NCBI GenBank assembly: GCA_009746045.1
Contig: RPFO01000667.1
Coordinates: 4,188,862-4,248,861, forward strand
Source of the DNA: Mesostigma viride
Taxonomy: Eukaryota > Streptophyta > Mesostigmatophyceae > Mesostigmatales > Mesostigmataceae
Length of the DNA: 60,000 nt
Direction of reading: 5' to 3'
Under the pieces are notes generated by a model. It ran no database searches. It was given only the letters and a program-made list of their open reading frames with translations, and was not told the DNA's origin. Below are positions 25,050 to 36,300 of the stretch, one piece after another. The translations under genes were made by a program, and so were the position numbers. Each line of letters begins with the position of its first letter. The stretch's first letter is position 1.

Positions 25050-26299
25050 AGGTAGTCGTGTAGATGAGCCACGTGTAGATGCGTCGCGTAGATGAGTTTC
25101 AGGAGCACATGAGCCACTAGGCGTGATAAGCGACCAAGCAAAGTCTGTGATAGAGGATTATGTCAGGTTTAATGCTGGCCATACCATGCGAACGCTACTG
25201 CGCGGCCACCAAAAGTCGAGCCATAGTGTATGCGTACTCCGTGAGGAATATATGTTAGGATGTAGCGTTGAACATATCTTGCGGTAGTTCGTATTGGATT
25301 GGAAGTTAAACAGGAGATAGGGCGACGAGTCCGGTGGTGGCGGCGTACACAGCAGGGGTAGCAGTTCCAGTCAGATAAGAGCTACCGTTTGAATGCTGCC
25401 CTGCCGCAGTAAGGAACAGAGCTTGATATGCAAGTTTTGTAGACATTGGCAACACACACCACGTCATACCCATGCACGCACCTTCCTGACTACCTTCGCG
25501 CCACAAAACGGCTTTCGTAGCTGACAGTAACGTCCCAGGATAGCTCGTGGCGGCCTGGTCGGCAATGAACGGCTCGGTACAAATTGCAACGCAGTCTCCA
25601 TTGCAAGCTCGCTGTTACTAATCCGAGCAAGGCTGAAGGCAGATATTTGGATCTTATACTGCATGGGGCAAAGTATCCGCGTAATCCTAAGACTTATTTA
25701 AAACCCATCCGCAACCCAAAAAAGCTTTCCGCCAGGAAAGCCCCGTGGATCTAGAAATTCCTCGCCTGCTCTTTATCCAACTTTCTGGGCGCAGTCCGAC
25801 TGGGATATTTTACGCGATAAATCAATCAGTTCCAATCATAATTTATTGTTCCGATCTCCATTTTTCTGTGTCGATAATGCGTGACAGCGGACAGATATGG
25901 AGCAATGACCTGGAAGTGACAAGTCACCACAACTGAAGCCTGGCTAGCCTGCGTGGCAACTTTCGGCTGCACTCGGTGTCAGCAAAATTGACTAACTAAA
26001 GTTTACTCGCTCCAACTACCCAAAGGCTGACAGTCTGAAGCCGCAAAGGTTGCGGTTGTTGCAGAGCGCAGCATAAGCTGTCGCCGTTGCGGGAGGAAAA
26101 AAATTAATGGCGGCCATGCTCGCCCAGCGGTATAAGACATTTTTCACTCAAACAAAACTGTCGTCAATTTACTGTGTAACTATGTTGCTTAACGTGCCCA
26201 GCCTCTTTGTCCCTTAAGTGGTCACCTGGGCTTAGTAGTCAAAGGGCATGTGCTAACCATTCGAATATTAATCTCAGTCACCGTTAGAAACAGACGAGA
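25050..26299. promoter_or_regulatory. Shared divergent promoter region between kinase and WDR18 genes
   Basis: These 1,250 bp separate two head-to-head starts: kinase ATG at 25049 on minus and WDR18 ATG at 26300 on plus. No other gene is visible. AT-rich patches (TATTTAAAA at about 25695 and CGAATATTAATC at about 26262) are candidate core elements, but none is convincing. The position alone supports a regulatory role. Confidence 0.35.
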
Positions 26300-27814
26300 A
26301 TGGAACGGCAGACCGTCGTCGCGGTATCGTCGGTAGAGAGTGGCGCCATGGCATGGGATTTGAAAAGCGGAGCGTTGCTCAAGACCTACAAAGTCTCGGC
26401 GTCTGCTCGTAATTCGGCAGCGTGTCTCGGGCAGCATTACCTTGCTTGTGCACAGCAGGGAAAAGGTGGCATCTTCGCGTGGTCATGGGCCAAGGAGCAG
26501 CCCCAAATGCGAAGCTTTCTCGCCGAGGAAGTGACATGCCTGGCAGCCACCGAAGACGGCGTGTACTGCATCGGCGGCACCAAGTCTGGCGCCATCAGCA
26601 TCTGGGAAGCGAACAGCGGGCAGCTCCTCGTGTCCTGGCGCGCGCATTTCAAGCCCGTGTCCGTGCTGCGCCTCTCGGACGACGACACACTTGTCGCGTC
26701 CGCCGGGAAGGACGGGGTCGTGTCCATCTGGTCCATCCCAGCGCTTCTCGACTGGGGCATGGGCGCGGCAGGCGCCAGCGCATTTGACAACCACGCGCCC
26801 GACCCGCTCTTGTCCTGGTCGGAGCACACGCTCCCCGTGACCGACCTCTGGTGGGGCTCCGGCGGCAGCAACGGCTTGCTGGTCTCCTGCTCCCTGGACC
26901 GCACCTGCAAGATGTGGAGCCTCGCGCAGCGCCACCTGCTCCAATCCATCGTCTTCCCCTCCCCCCTCTTGTGCGTGACCGCTGACAGTGCCGAGTTTTG
27001 CCTGTACGCGGGGAGTGACGGGGGGCAGGTCTACGAGGTGCCCCTCCAAGGTAGCGGCTCGGGAGCCGGCCGCGCCACCCTCATGGCCACCGATAGCACC
27101 TCCACCCTGACCAGCCCATTGGAGGATGCATCCAGAAACACTAGCTCTGGAGGAGGACTCGGCCCACCCTCGCTCCTCACCAGCCACGGCAACGAGCCCT
27201 TTGTTGTTCTTCGCGGCCACTCCCAGGGCGTGTCCTGCCTCGCCGTCTCACTCGAGGGCTCACACCTGGTGACAGGGTCCCTGGACGGCACGCTGGCGGT
27301 CTGGGACATTTTGAGCCGTCAGATGGTGCGCCGGCTCGTGCACGGGAAGGGGCCCGTCACGAATCTCCTCATCATTCCCACGCCGCCAGCATTACTCCCC
27401 AATAGGGAGGGCGAACGGGGCGGGGCAAGGGGGCAGGTTCCACCCTTGGTACCCTTCCGAAAGTACGTCGGGCTCTCGTCGGAGCGCCAAGTGGCGCCGT
27501 GGGAGGGCACGCCCATCTTCCTGCATGGCACGCAGCACGGGCCGATGGGTGCTGAGAGTTTTGCATTGGCCGGGGATATGGCACCCACGTCTTCCATGGC
27601 AGCAGCCTGGGGTGGTCTCGAGGGGGATGTCATGCAAAGTGGTGATGAGGCGTCATCGCTGGGGTATGAGTGCGCGCAGCTGCGTGCGCAATTGGACAAG
27701 GCATTGGCGGAGGCCAAGCACTGGCAAAGCTTGCACCAGGAGCTGTTCAGTGTGGCTGCGCAGCAGCTGGCGAGTACGGTCGTGGGGGGTGGTAGCGGCG
27801 CTACTAGGAAGTAG
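26300..27814 (+). CDS. WDR18: WDR18/IPI3-type WD40 protein (Rix1 complex), 504 aa, intronless
   Basis: One uninterrupted frame runs from ATG 26300 to TAG. WDR18 (yeast Ipi3, plant RID3) works with the Rix1 complex in the nucleus during 60S pre-ribosome maturation. The order of blocks fits that family. An N-terminal blade reads AMAWDLKSGALLKTYK (about 16-31). Then come the LAATEDGVYCIGGTKSGAIS blade (about 81-100), ASAGKDGVVSIWSI, SWSEHTLPVTDLWWG followed by SCSLDRTCKMWSL (diagnostic of plant members), a blade with FCLYAGSDGGQVYEVPL, and a last clear blade with LRGHSQGVSCLAVSLEG, TGSLDGTLAVWD. A low-complexity Ser/Gly insert (about 255-295) interrupts the propeller. The C-terminus (about 450-495, YECAQLRAQLDKALAEAKHW) is a predicted coiled coil, as in WDR18. 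The length is close to yeast Ipi3. It has no intron, unlike its neighbours. Confidence 0.88.
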   Translation: MERQTVVAVSSVESGAMAWDLKSGALLKTYKVSASARNSAACLGQHYLACAQQGKGGIFAWSWAKEQPQMRSFLAEEVTCLAATEDGVYCIGGTKSGAISIWEANSGQLLVSWRAHFKPVSVLRLSDDDTLVASAGKDGVVSIWSIPALLDWGMGAAGASAFDNHAPDPLLSWSEHTLPVTDLWWGSGGSNGLLVSCSLDRTCKMWSLAQRHLLQSIVFPSPLLCVTADSAEFCLYAGSDGGQVYEVPLQGSGSGAGRATLMATDSTSTLTSPLEDASRNTSSGGGLGPPSLLTSHGNEPFVVLRGHSQGVSCLAVSLEGSHLVTGSLDGTLAVWDILSRQMVRRLVHGKGPVTNLLIIPTPPALLPNREGERGGARGQVPPLVPFRKYVGLSSERQVAPWEGTPIFLHGTQHGPMGAESFALAGDMAPTSSMAAAWGGLEGDVMQSGDEASSLGYECAQLRAQLDKALAEAKHWQSLHQELFSVAAQQLASTVVGGGSGATRK

Positions 27815-28339
27815 TGGTAGGGGGTCCGCTAGGTAGGTGCTTCTCTTGATGGCCTGTCCCTGTTTGACACTCGGAGGCAAATGTTTTATTTATGACATTA
27901 CATGGTTATCAAGTGAGGTTTGCATTTCATCCTTGCAAAGAACTTCTGAATCAGGGAAGGCTGCACTTTGCATTGCCTTTGCATGTGCTATGAGTCAGTC
28001 AGTGTATCCATTGCATGCATGAGGGCCATTCAAACAAATGGCGGGAGAGCAAGATTTCGCAGCGGCTGTGTTCACAACTGGACACTCATGGCTGCTTTAG
28101 GAACCAACACACTGATTGCACACGTCATTCTTAGCTAAACCCAGCCAGGTCTCACTCTGAACGCTTGTCAACCAAACTGTAATCTTAAAAGCTACACATA
28201 TCTAGTGAACAAGTCTCGAGTGGACACGTGTGTAGTACTCCTTCACACACAGATCTCGAATGATTTATCTAGTACCAAATCCGAAAGGCTTGCATCACTC
28301 CCCGGAAAGGAGAACTTTTGCGGATGACTGTAGGTGTCA
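27815..28339. other. 3' flank of the WDR18 gene; nothing else recognised
   Basis: The start is the presumed 3' UTR. No gene or repeat was identified apart from short AT-rich tracts. Confidence 0.4.
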
Positions 28340-28505
28340 GTTGGCGATGCCTTAGGATCAGGAGACGTCCGTCCTATAGTCAGCAAAAGTTGGTGCGAGA
28401 GGTCCCCAGTTCGATTCCGGCCTGGATTCATTTGCAGATCGCGTTTTCCGCGGACCGGCACTGAACGCAAATGGTTTCCACCTTTGCGGCGTGCCAAATC
28501 AGAAT
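28340..28505 (+). mobile_element. SINE-like segment with tRNA-type B box
   Basis: It contains GTTCGATTCC (about 28410), a good match to the RNA polymerase III B box, followed by GGCCTGGATTCA. It also holds a unique tail TTTTCCGCGGACCGGCA and CGCAAATGGTTTCCACCTTT. A convincing cloverleaf cannot be folded, so this is not called a tRNA gene. Much of it recurs in inverted orientation at 28733-28835, as expected for a dispersed repeat. Confidence 0.5.
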
Positions 28506-28732
28506 ATCTAGTGACTCCATTAATTAACCAATTAAGAACATAGTTGTCTCACTTAATAGCTCCGTGGGGAGGATATGTAGCACATATCCCAGAGGAGAGG
28601 CATATTAAGTGAGTGAAGGGGCGTATGGTTTTCAATACATTGTAGGTGACAACCTGCAGGTGGTGGGCGCATGTAAACTGCCACCTACTCGGGGTGCACA
28701 ACTGAGGTGCACCTGCACCACCATGTTCTGGT

Positions 28733-28835
28733 TTGGCACGCCGCAAAGGTGAAAACCATTTGCGTTCATTGCCGGTCCGCGGAAAACACGATCTGCATGC
28801 AATGAATCCAGGCCGGAATCGAACTGGACACACAT
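28733..28835 (-). mobile_element. Second SINE-like copy, inverted
   Basis: The minus strand repeats the 3' part of the 28340-28505 element: B-box-like GTTCGATTCCGGCCTGGATT, then GATCGTGTTTTCCGCGGACC and CGCAAATGGTTTTCACCTTT. It has a few substitutions and a 2-3-bp insertion near GCATGCAGATC. The two copies face each other across about 230 bp. Confidence 0.55.
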
Positions 28836-28885
28836 ATCCCTACGCACAGCTTATGCCTCTGATGGTAAAATGGCTGCCGGCGGTA

Positions 28886-31034
28886 TGGCTGACGGCGGAG
28901 CTCAGATCTTTTGCGTCTGAGCCCCAAATTCGGTCAGACCACTTGCATTCGATGCGCTTTATTCAGACGTACACGCCAGTATAATCGGTTATGGCTGAAA
29001 CTCAGTATTGCCAAAGTTATCACGTGACAAGGCCACGAGCCACGAGGTAGCCATGGCTGACGGCGGAGCTCATAACTTTCACGTTTGAGCACCGAATTTA
29101 GCCGTGAATATCACAATCGACGCGTCTTTCTACGACGCATGATGCTGATATAATTTTCCGAAGCTATTACGCAATATACGATGAGCAAACGCCTCTCGAC
29201 GCAACGCAGCCTGGCGGCTGCGCTCAGCGATGAAAATACGCCTGCAGCTCCGGCTGCAGCTTCGCCCACCGGCCCAGAAGGCAGCGGCGCCACTAGCCAA
29301 GCTCTAGTGGTCGATCGTCCCGCCCCCTGCTGAGCCCGCCTCGCCAGCAGCATCGCCTGAACCCAAGCGCAGTCGCCCTGCCGAGCCGAGCTGGGTAGAG
29401 CTCGACTTTCTCGCCGAAGCCAGCATGCCCGGCTTCCTTGACGCGTTTACACAACCCGGGTCCGAGAAACGCATCTTGGCCTGCGTGTTTTTTGGATCGC
29501 ACGCCTCGCTTCTTGAACTGTGCAAGCAGCTCTTCAGCCGAGGTCGCCTCTTTGATCCTCACCAGAATCGCGCCTCCACTTTTGACCGCTTTCCCAGCCT
29601 CCGCCGCCCCCACCTCCAGCAATTCGCCCTCTTTTCCCTCCTTGGACGCTCCATCGAGGAGCTTTGCCCCCCCAAGCCCCTCACCACCACCTTAACCGAA
29701 TCCTCCATCCGCTCACTCCTCAAGGAGGCCCTCGAGCAGCACGTGGCCCCCATCGCTGCAGATGTGGCGGCCATGGGCAGCACGCTGGCTGCCGAGCTTC
29801 CCCTCCTCTCCACCATCTCCACCGCCACCTCCACCCTCCTCGCCTCCTCCACCGCCGCCACCCCCACCTCCGACGCCATCACCGCCCAGCTCCGCGACAT
29901 CGACCAGCGCCTTATTAAGGACAATGCCATCGCTATCGAGGTCCTGCAGAACACCGCAGGCCTCACCGCCCAGGCGGTGAAGGACATTGCCGCCAAGCCA
30001 GCCCCTGCTGGCTTGGCCGGCGATGCTCCTCCCATCACGACCTGGGCGGACATGCTTAAGCAGCACACCACCTCCACCACCTCCGCTGTCGCAGCCCAGC
30101 TCCAGCGGCAGACGCTTGACCTCCGCGAGGAGGCCGAGCTCGCCAAGCGCAGCCTCAACGCCATCCTCAAGAACTTCGACATGGAGGAAGGTGAGAATTC
30201 CGAGAAGCTTGCACGTGCGTTTGAGAGCAAAATCCTTGCACGCATGGGCCTCCTTGGTGAGATTAAGCTGACCGCCCACCGCCTCCCCCGCGCGCGGGGT
30301 AAGGCAGGGGCGCCTCCGCTTCTTCTCATCTTTGAGAGCCCAGCGGACAAGATTTCGTTTCTCAGACGCCGCAAGCGGCTCGAGAAGACTCACTTCACCG
30401 TGGACGACGACTTGACCCTGGCGCAGCAACAACGACGACGGGAGCTATGGCCGACCTACCTCCAGCTCCGGCAGACCAAGGCGGGCCAGCCGGTGTACTG
30501 GAAGGGGGCGGCCATCTACGTCGGCCACAAGCCCTGGCACGCGACCCCCTCGACCACCGCGGCCCCAGCGACCCCAGCCCCAGCCTAGGGGAATACAGTA
30601 GCAGTAGTGTAGAATAGTTAGTAGACATGAGTGGCCTTGTACATGCCCGCCTACTACAGGCACTATACCAGCTGAGGCCTAGCCTTTTTTAGTCATGTAC
30701 ATGTGTGCCTATGATGAGCCACCCTCCAGACGATGCCTAGCTTTATTCAATTATGCCGTGCCCATGCAGGGAGTAACTCTCTGCTGAGACGCCATGCCCT
30801 AGCTTTTGTATAGCTATGCTCATCTTCCCCCCCATGACAGGCTCCCCCTTAGCTGGGCATAGCTTGAAGATCATGGGGCTGCAAGTGCCCTGGTGCACCT
30901 AGAGCAAGGGTTGTTTACATTCCCACCCTTGCAGGAAGTAGCTTAGAATGTATGATAGGCCATATGCCCCTTCTCTGGGCTATGTGCTACATATACTCCC
31001 AACGGAGTTATGTTCCTAATTAATTAATTAATAC
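28886..31034 (+). mobile_element. Half-LINE: 5' monomers, ORF1-like frame, (TAAT)n tail
   Basis: Two diverged direct repeats of about 115 bp start with ATGGCTGACGGCGGAGCTCA (28886 and 29053, 167 bp apart). They sit just upstream of a long ORF1-like frame (29181-30588), like the tandem promoter monomers of some LINEs. The ORF is followed by about 430 bp of untranslated sequence ending in TAATTAATTAATTAAT (about 31017-31033), the same kind of tail as the other LINE copies here. There is no reverse transcriptase, so mobility would depend on another element. Confidence 0.6.
29181..30588 (+). pseudogene. LINE ORF1-like (L1 ORF1/gag type) protein, one frameshift
   Basis: ATG 29181 opens a frame (MSKRLSTQRSLAAALSDENT onward) that stops at 29331 just after a five-C run (29323-29327). 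A one-base frame change there continues as PAEPASPAASPEPKRSRPAE into the 387-codon frame ending with TAG 30588, for about 469 codons in all. The middle (about 180-320) is Ala/Thr/Leu-rich and helical with coiled-coil character. The C-terminal domain (about 360-450) has LLLIFESPADKISFLRRRKR, VDDDLTLAQQQRRRELWP and YWKGAAIYV, resembling the RRM and C-terminal domains of ORF1 proteins from LINEs. The frameshift could be a true lesion or a homopolymer sequencing error. Downstream of it the frame is intact, so decay is recent. Confidence 0.6.
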
Positions 31035-31040
31035 TAGGTG

Positions 31041-31081
31041 CACTACGGTAGGTAGTGTGGTTCAGGGCCACTACCGTAGTG
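31041..31081. repeat. 11-bp inverted repeat
   Basis: CACTACGGTAG (31041-31051) and CTACCGTAGTG (31071-31081) can form an 11-bp stem with a 19-base loop. The loop flanks also carry a direct repeat TAGTGTGGTTCAGGGCC (about 31053 and 31077). Confidence 0.8.
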
Positions 31082-31092
31082 TGGTTCAGGGC

Positions 31093-31216
31093 CCCGGGCT
31101 CGGGGCTCCGGGCCCCGGGCTCCGGGCTCCGGGCTCCGGGCTCCGGGCTCCGGGCTCCGGGCTCCGGGCTCCGGGCTCCGGGCTCCGGGCTCCGGGCTCC
31201 GGGCTCCGGGCTCCGG
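31093..31216. repeat. 7-bp array GGGCTCC
   Basis: About seventeen units of GGGCTCC are bordered by GGGCCCCGGG palindromes. The unit has no stop, so Gly-Leu-Arg-Ala-Pro and Pro-Glu-Pro-Gly-Ala-Arg-Ser frames appear, without biological meaning. Confidence 0.95.
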
Positions 31217-33323
31217 GTCCCGGAGTATCGGTTGCAGCCGGCAGAATAGAGATCGAGGGCTCTCCATGCCGTGCAATATAGCGCGGGAGCAGGCTACAGT
31301 ACTTCGGGGCACGGTTCAAGGCTCCCACGTGAACTGTGGCAACCATGGTTTCGTGCAATTCGTGACGAGGATTATTGTGGCAAATTCCAGTTGGCAAGTC
31401 CAGTGACGCATGCTGCTTCCTGCTCCTGCTCAAATGAATGTAGTTGGTGGTGCAAAGGCCGAGCGTCCCATCACTCGGTTGGTAGATATCCCTTTGGTAA
31501 CGCACAGACACGGGCTAAAAAGTTTTGCTTCGGAGCGACCTTGAGTGTGAGAGGGCAGCAATTTTTAGGCGGAACGCCGTCGGTAACCTTGTGGCATGAT
31601 GCTGTCGCCTCGGCAGCCTATTACATTGGATTGTTTATTCAGGTACGTTTCAATGAATTTGGATGAAGACGCATAAATGTTTTATGAACATGTAGTCACT
31701 TTTCACTGACTAAAGGAGGTGCTGGATGTCGATCTCACTTCATCGTTTCGCTGGCGTGCACAATATGGTTCCCCCCTGGCATGGCTGTTTGTTTCCTGCG
31801 CAAAAGTGTTGCTGTATTGTGATAAAGGTCGAGATTTTAGAAACACGGCGCCCCCGATTGTGCGGTTTACGCTCCGAGCTTATATACGGGTATTGAGTGC
31901 GGCCTGAAGGGCTGTCCACTGTCCAGAATTAGACTACGCGGAAGTATGGCCGCCATTTAGGTATCAAAGTGCCTAGAAATACGTCAAAGTGCGTCGTAGT
32001 GAAGCACAATACAGGGTTATGGGGGCATTGCTGAGGCTTATTTTGAGTATAAGGTACTAGGACGCTGGGAAACAATGATAGCCGGCTGCCACGTAAGGTC
32101 AGCATGCATTCGGCAGTGACACGTACACGTTTCGTAACTGGCTGACCAATTCGTTTCAACCACATGCAGCTTTACCACCCCAACATGCCTAACATGCCCC
32201 AATCTATCAGACTAACATCACCAAATACCAAGACTTACTAGAGTTATTGACTTCATTATTATGGACAGTGATTTTTTTTTTTTTGCACGAAGCAATCGGC
32301 GCGCTATTAGCTACGGTGCCATTTGCTGGTGGATGTGCATGTCTGCATACCCCACGGCACCTCACATAGCTCCCGCGCTCATATTTCTTTTGGTCCTCAT
32401 GCGACAACGGGCGCGGGCCCTCCAGGGTTTGCAGGAAAAGCTATCAGCTTGGCTAGGAATTCATTTGCCTTTGCTTTTTGTCTTCATGTGGCCCCGTTGC
32501 ATGGCGCGCTGCCCCATGCGCTGCCCATCGTGCACATCTGCCTGCAGGCATTCCTGCTGACCTGTGGCAAGCCAAAGCATTCGCTCCGTTATAATCACCG
32601 GAGGCTTGAGGCTTGCTCTCAAGAAACCAAGGGGCCGCCAATCGCCAGCGCTAGCATTTGTCAGCACTTGCTGCCAATGGCGCGCTTTCCTCCCACATAC
32701 CATTAGTCCAGCCCTTCGGCCAGCCACGTTGTGCATTACAAGGCTTTACAAGTTTCCGAGGCTACAGCGCAATTAGATGCCTTTGTTTCGTGTCCTTCCG
32801 GGAGACAAGGCAAATCTAGACAGAGCTAGGAGGGGGACAGACACCAGCATAAACACAAGTGAGCTTCGCGACGACGAGCCCTCGTCGAGAGGCTCAATTT
32901 GTCCTCCCACAGTGATGCGCGATTGACCCTTGCAGCCTAAGGCTGCCGCAGGGCACGCAAGGGAGCCTGCGTTGCGGATACAACCATTTTTGCAATTTCC
33001 CTCGTTTTGCAATTTCCCACTTTTTCGTCTGGCATCGCTTTTCCAGCTTGTGGGGATGCTGGGTGTAAGTATCTGTGTTCGCCAAGGTGCCTGGCATGAG
33101 CACTTCACGCCACTTACGAACCTGTTATAATTGGGACGCAGTCTACCTGCCATCCCACTGTGCCACACCAGGCGAACGTCGTTGTGCTGGTGCTGACACT
33201 TAGGCGCACGGCCCAAGGGCTACGCTAGCAGCTGCACAACATCTGTGCTGCCCAAGGGGACTGAGTCAAGGCACAGGGCCCGAGTTTTGAATATTCCTGC
33301 CGCCCGCTGCGCGGTGGTCGAGG
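31217..33323. other. Intergenic; promoter and 5' UTR of the FAS1-GT29 gene at its right end
   Basis: No gene was recognised on either strand in 31217-33100. A T-run lies at about 32272-32284. The last 200 bp before ATG 33324 are presumably the leader of the downstream gene. No clear TATA motif was found. Confidence 0.4.
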
Positions 33324-36300
33324 ATGCGTCTGCCAGTAGCATGGATACTCATCGCGACCATCTTCATGCTGTCGCTCTACTCATTCTTCCTCCAAGGTGG
33401 GTTCCCATGTGGTGCTGGTTGGGGCAACTGGTCGGGCACAAATGTGGGCTGATTGGGGCAAGTGACTGGGAAAAAGTTGGGCTTATAGGGCGGGCTGGTT
33501 GGGTTCTGATGAAGCTTGTTGAGGGTCGTTATTCTGCGGGCAGCCACATTTGCAGGAATTCATACATCGCTATTGTTAACGACCTGCTTGGCTTGACCTG
33601 TCCATATATTTAATCAATGCGTGGCCGGAGATGGGGGCAAGGCCACCCCATTGACTATACACTGCTATTTGGTGCTGACACCCTTGGTCCCATGAATGAT
33701 GTTCGATGGCCACAAAGGTGCGGGGAAGGCCACCCAATTGACTATACATTGCTACTTGGTGCTGACACCCTTTTACCCATGAATGATGGCGCTGCAGATG
33801 CGGGCAAGGCCACCCACTTCAGCGACCTGGGCATCCGGGTGCAGTCGAGGAGCATGGGGTTCCATGGGGGGGGAACAGGTGGCGGCCTTACAGGTGCAGA
33901 GGACACGGCCGCGCTGGCGCAGTTGAAGAGCAAGGTTCCTGCGTTTGTGGGTGGGTGGCCCCGACTTCTTTTCGTTTTATATTACAAGTCTGTCTGGATG
34001 ATCTTGGATTCGCACCTCATGCAGCTAGAAAGAAAGGCTCCTGCGTTTGTGGGTGGTTGGCCCCGGCTTCTTCTATTTATTGAGTTGTATTTTTGGATGA
34101 CCTTCGATTGTGGATCACACCCCTTGCAGCTAAGAAGCAAGGTTCCTGCGTTTGTGGGTGGTTGGCCCCGGTTGTTTGTGGGTGGCTGGCCCCGGTTGTT
34201 TGTGGGTGGTTGGCCCCGGTTGTTTGTGGGTGGTTGGCCCCGGTTGTTTGTGGGTGGCTGGCCCCGGTTGTTTGTGGGTGGCTGGCCCCGGTTGTTTGTG
34301 GGTGGTTGGCCCCGGTTGTTCGTGGGTCGGTGGCCCCGGTTGTTTGTGGGTGGTTGGCCCCGGTTGTTTGTGGGTCGGTGGCCCCCGCTTATGCTACTAT
34401 TATTGTTTTTGGAGACGGATTTATACGCTTGCCAACCCCTTGCGACTGGACAGCGAGGCCAATCCGCTCAATCACTGTTATCTTCGCCAGTAGTTTCCCC
34501 CCGCTTAAACTGGTCTTGCTTTGGTATGGATGGTAACGGCTGCATGAACGGGGCTTCCTCCTCCGAACGATTACAGCTGCCTGTTCAAGGGCCCATATGC
34601 TATCAACTATACTCTGTAAAAATGCGATTCCTTGCTGTTTACTATGTATTGGGGTGCAGGTAAGGTGCTGAACAACTTGTGCAAGGGGTTTGTGCGATTA
34701 GCTATACATGACAAAAGTTTTCTTCATGGTACCACTATATATCGGTGTGCAGGCAAAGCGCTGGACAACCTGTGCAAGGGCGGCCGCTTCACGCTATTTG
34801 CGCCCACCAGCGCTGCGTTTGAGCGGTTTGCGCGCGTGATGCCTGAGGACATCCAACGCGTGGGTGCAGCCATGGGCGTGTTCCGGCGCGTGGCGGTGCC
34901 AGCAGCGCCGCCCGATGACGAGGGGGAGCAGGACGCCGGTACGTGGTGCGGTTGGCAGTCTTGGCTTCGCGAGGGCCCCAGTCACCGCCATGCCATCGTG
35001 CCATCATGCCATCATGCCATCATGCCATCATGCCATCATGCCATCGTGCATCGTGCCATCGTGGCGACAGGCGTCGGCTACGGTGCCTCTCAATTTTATG
35101 ATTGTGCCATCGTGCCATCGTGCCATCGTGCCATCGTGCCATCGTGCCATCGTGCCATCGTGCCATCGTGCCATCGTGCCATCGTGCCATCGTGCCATCG
35201 TGCCATCGTGCCATCGTGCCATCGTGCCATCGTGCCATCGTGCCATCGTGCCATCGTGCCATCGCGCCATCGCGCCATCGCGCCATCGCGCCATCGTGCC
35301 ATCGTGCCATCGTGCCATCGTGCCATCGTGCCATCGTGCCATCGTGCCATCGTGCCATCGCGCCATCGCGCCATCGCGCCATCGCGCCATCGTGCCATCG
35401 TGCCATCGTGCCATCGTGCCATCGTGCCATCGTGCCATCGTGCCATCGTGCCATCGTGCCATCGTGCCATCGCGCCATCGCGCCATCGCGCCATCGCGCC
35501 ATCGCGCCATCGCGCCATCGCGCCATCGCGCCATCGCGCCATCGCGCCATCGCGCCATCGTGCCATCGTGCCATCGTGCCATCGTGCCATCGTGCCATCG
35601 TGCCATCGTGCCATCGTGCCATCGTGCCATCGTGCCATCGTGCCATCGTGCCATCGTGCCATCGTGCCATCGTGCCATCGTGCCATCGTGCCATCGTGCC
35701 ATCGTGCCATCGTGCCATCGTGCCATCGTGCCATCGTGCCATCGTGCCATCGTGCCATCGTGCCATCGTGCCATCGTGCCATCGTGCCATCGTGCCATCG
35801 TGCCATCGTGCCATCGTGCCATCGTGCCATCGTGCCATCGTGCCATCGTGCCATCGTGCCATCGCGCCATCGCGCCATCGTGCCATCGTGCCATCGTGCC
35901 ATCGTGCCATCGTGCCATCGTGCCATCGTGCCATCGTGCCATCGTGCCATCGTGCCATCGTGCCATCGTGCCATCGTGCCATCGTGCCATCGCGCCATCG
36001 CGCCATCGCGCCATCGCGCCATCGCGCCATCGCGCCATCGCGCCATCGCGCCATCGTGCCATCGTGCCATCGTGCCATCGTGCCATCGTGCCATCCTGCC
36101 ATCGCGCCATCGCGCCATCGCGCCATCGCGCCATCGCGCCATCGTGCCATCGTGCCATCGTGCCATCGTGCCATCATGCCATCGCGCCATCGCGCCATCG
36201 CGCCATCGTGCCATCGTGCCATCGTGCCATCGTGCCATCGTGCCATCGTGCCATCGTGCCATCGTGCCATCGTGCCATCGTGCCATCGTGCCATCGTGCC

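Noticed and set aside
28395-28440. tRNA gene
   Set aside because: A B box is present but acceptor, D and anticodon stems do not pair; a SINE-like element explains it better.
33332-33613. Start of a protein at ATG 33344 (MDTHRDHLHAV)
   Set aside because: The frame starting at 33324 encodes a clear signal anchor and has the phase that joins exon 2; the other frame does not.
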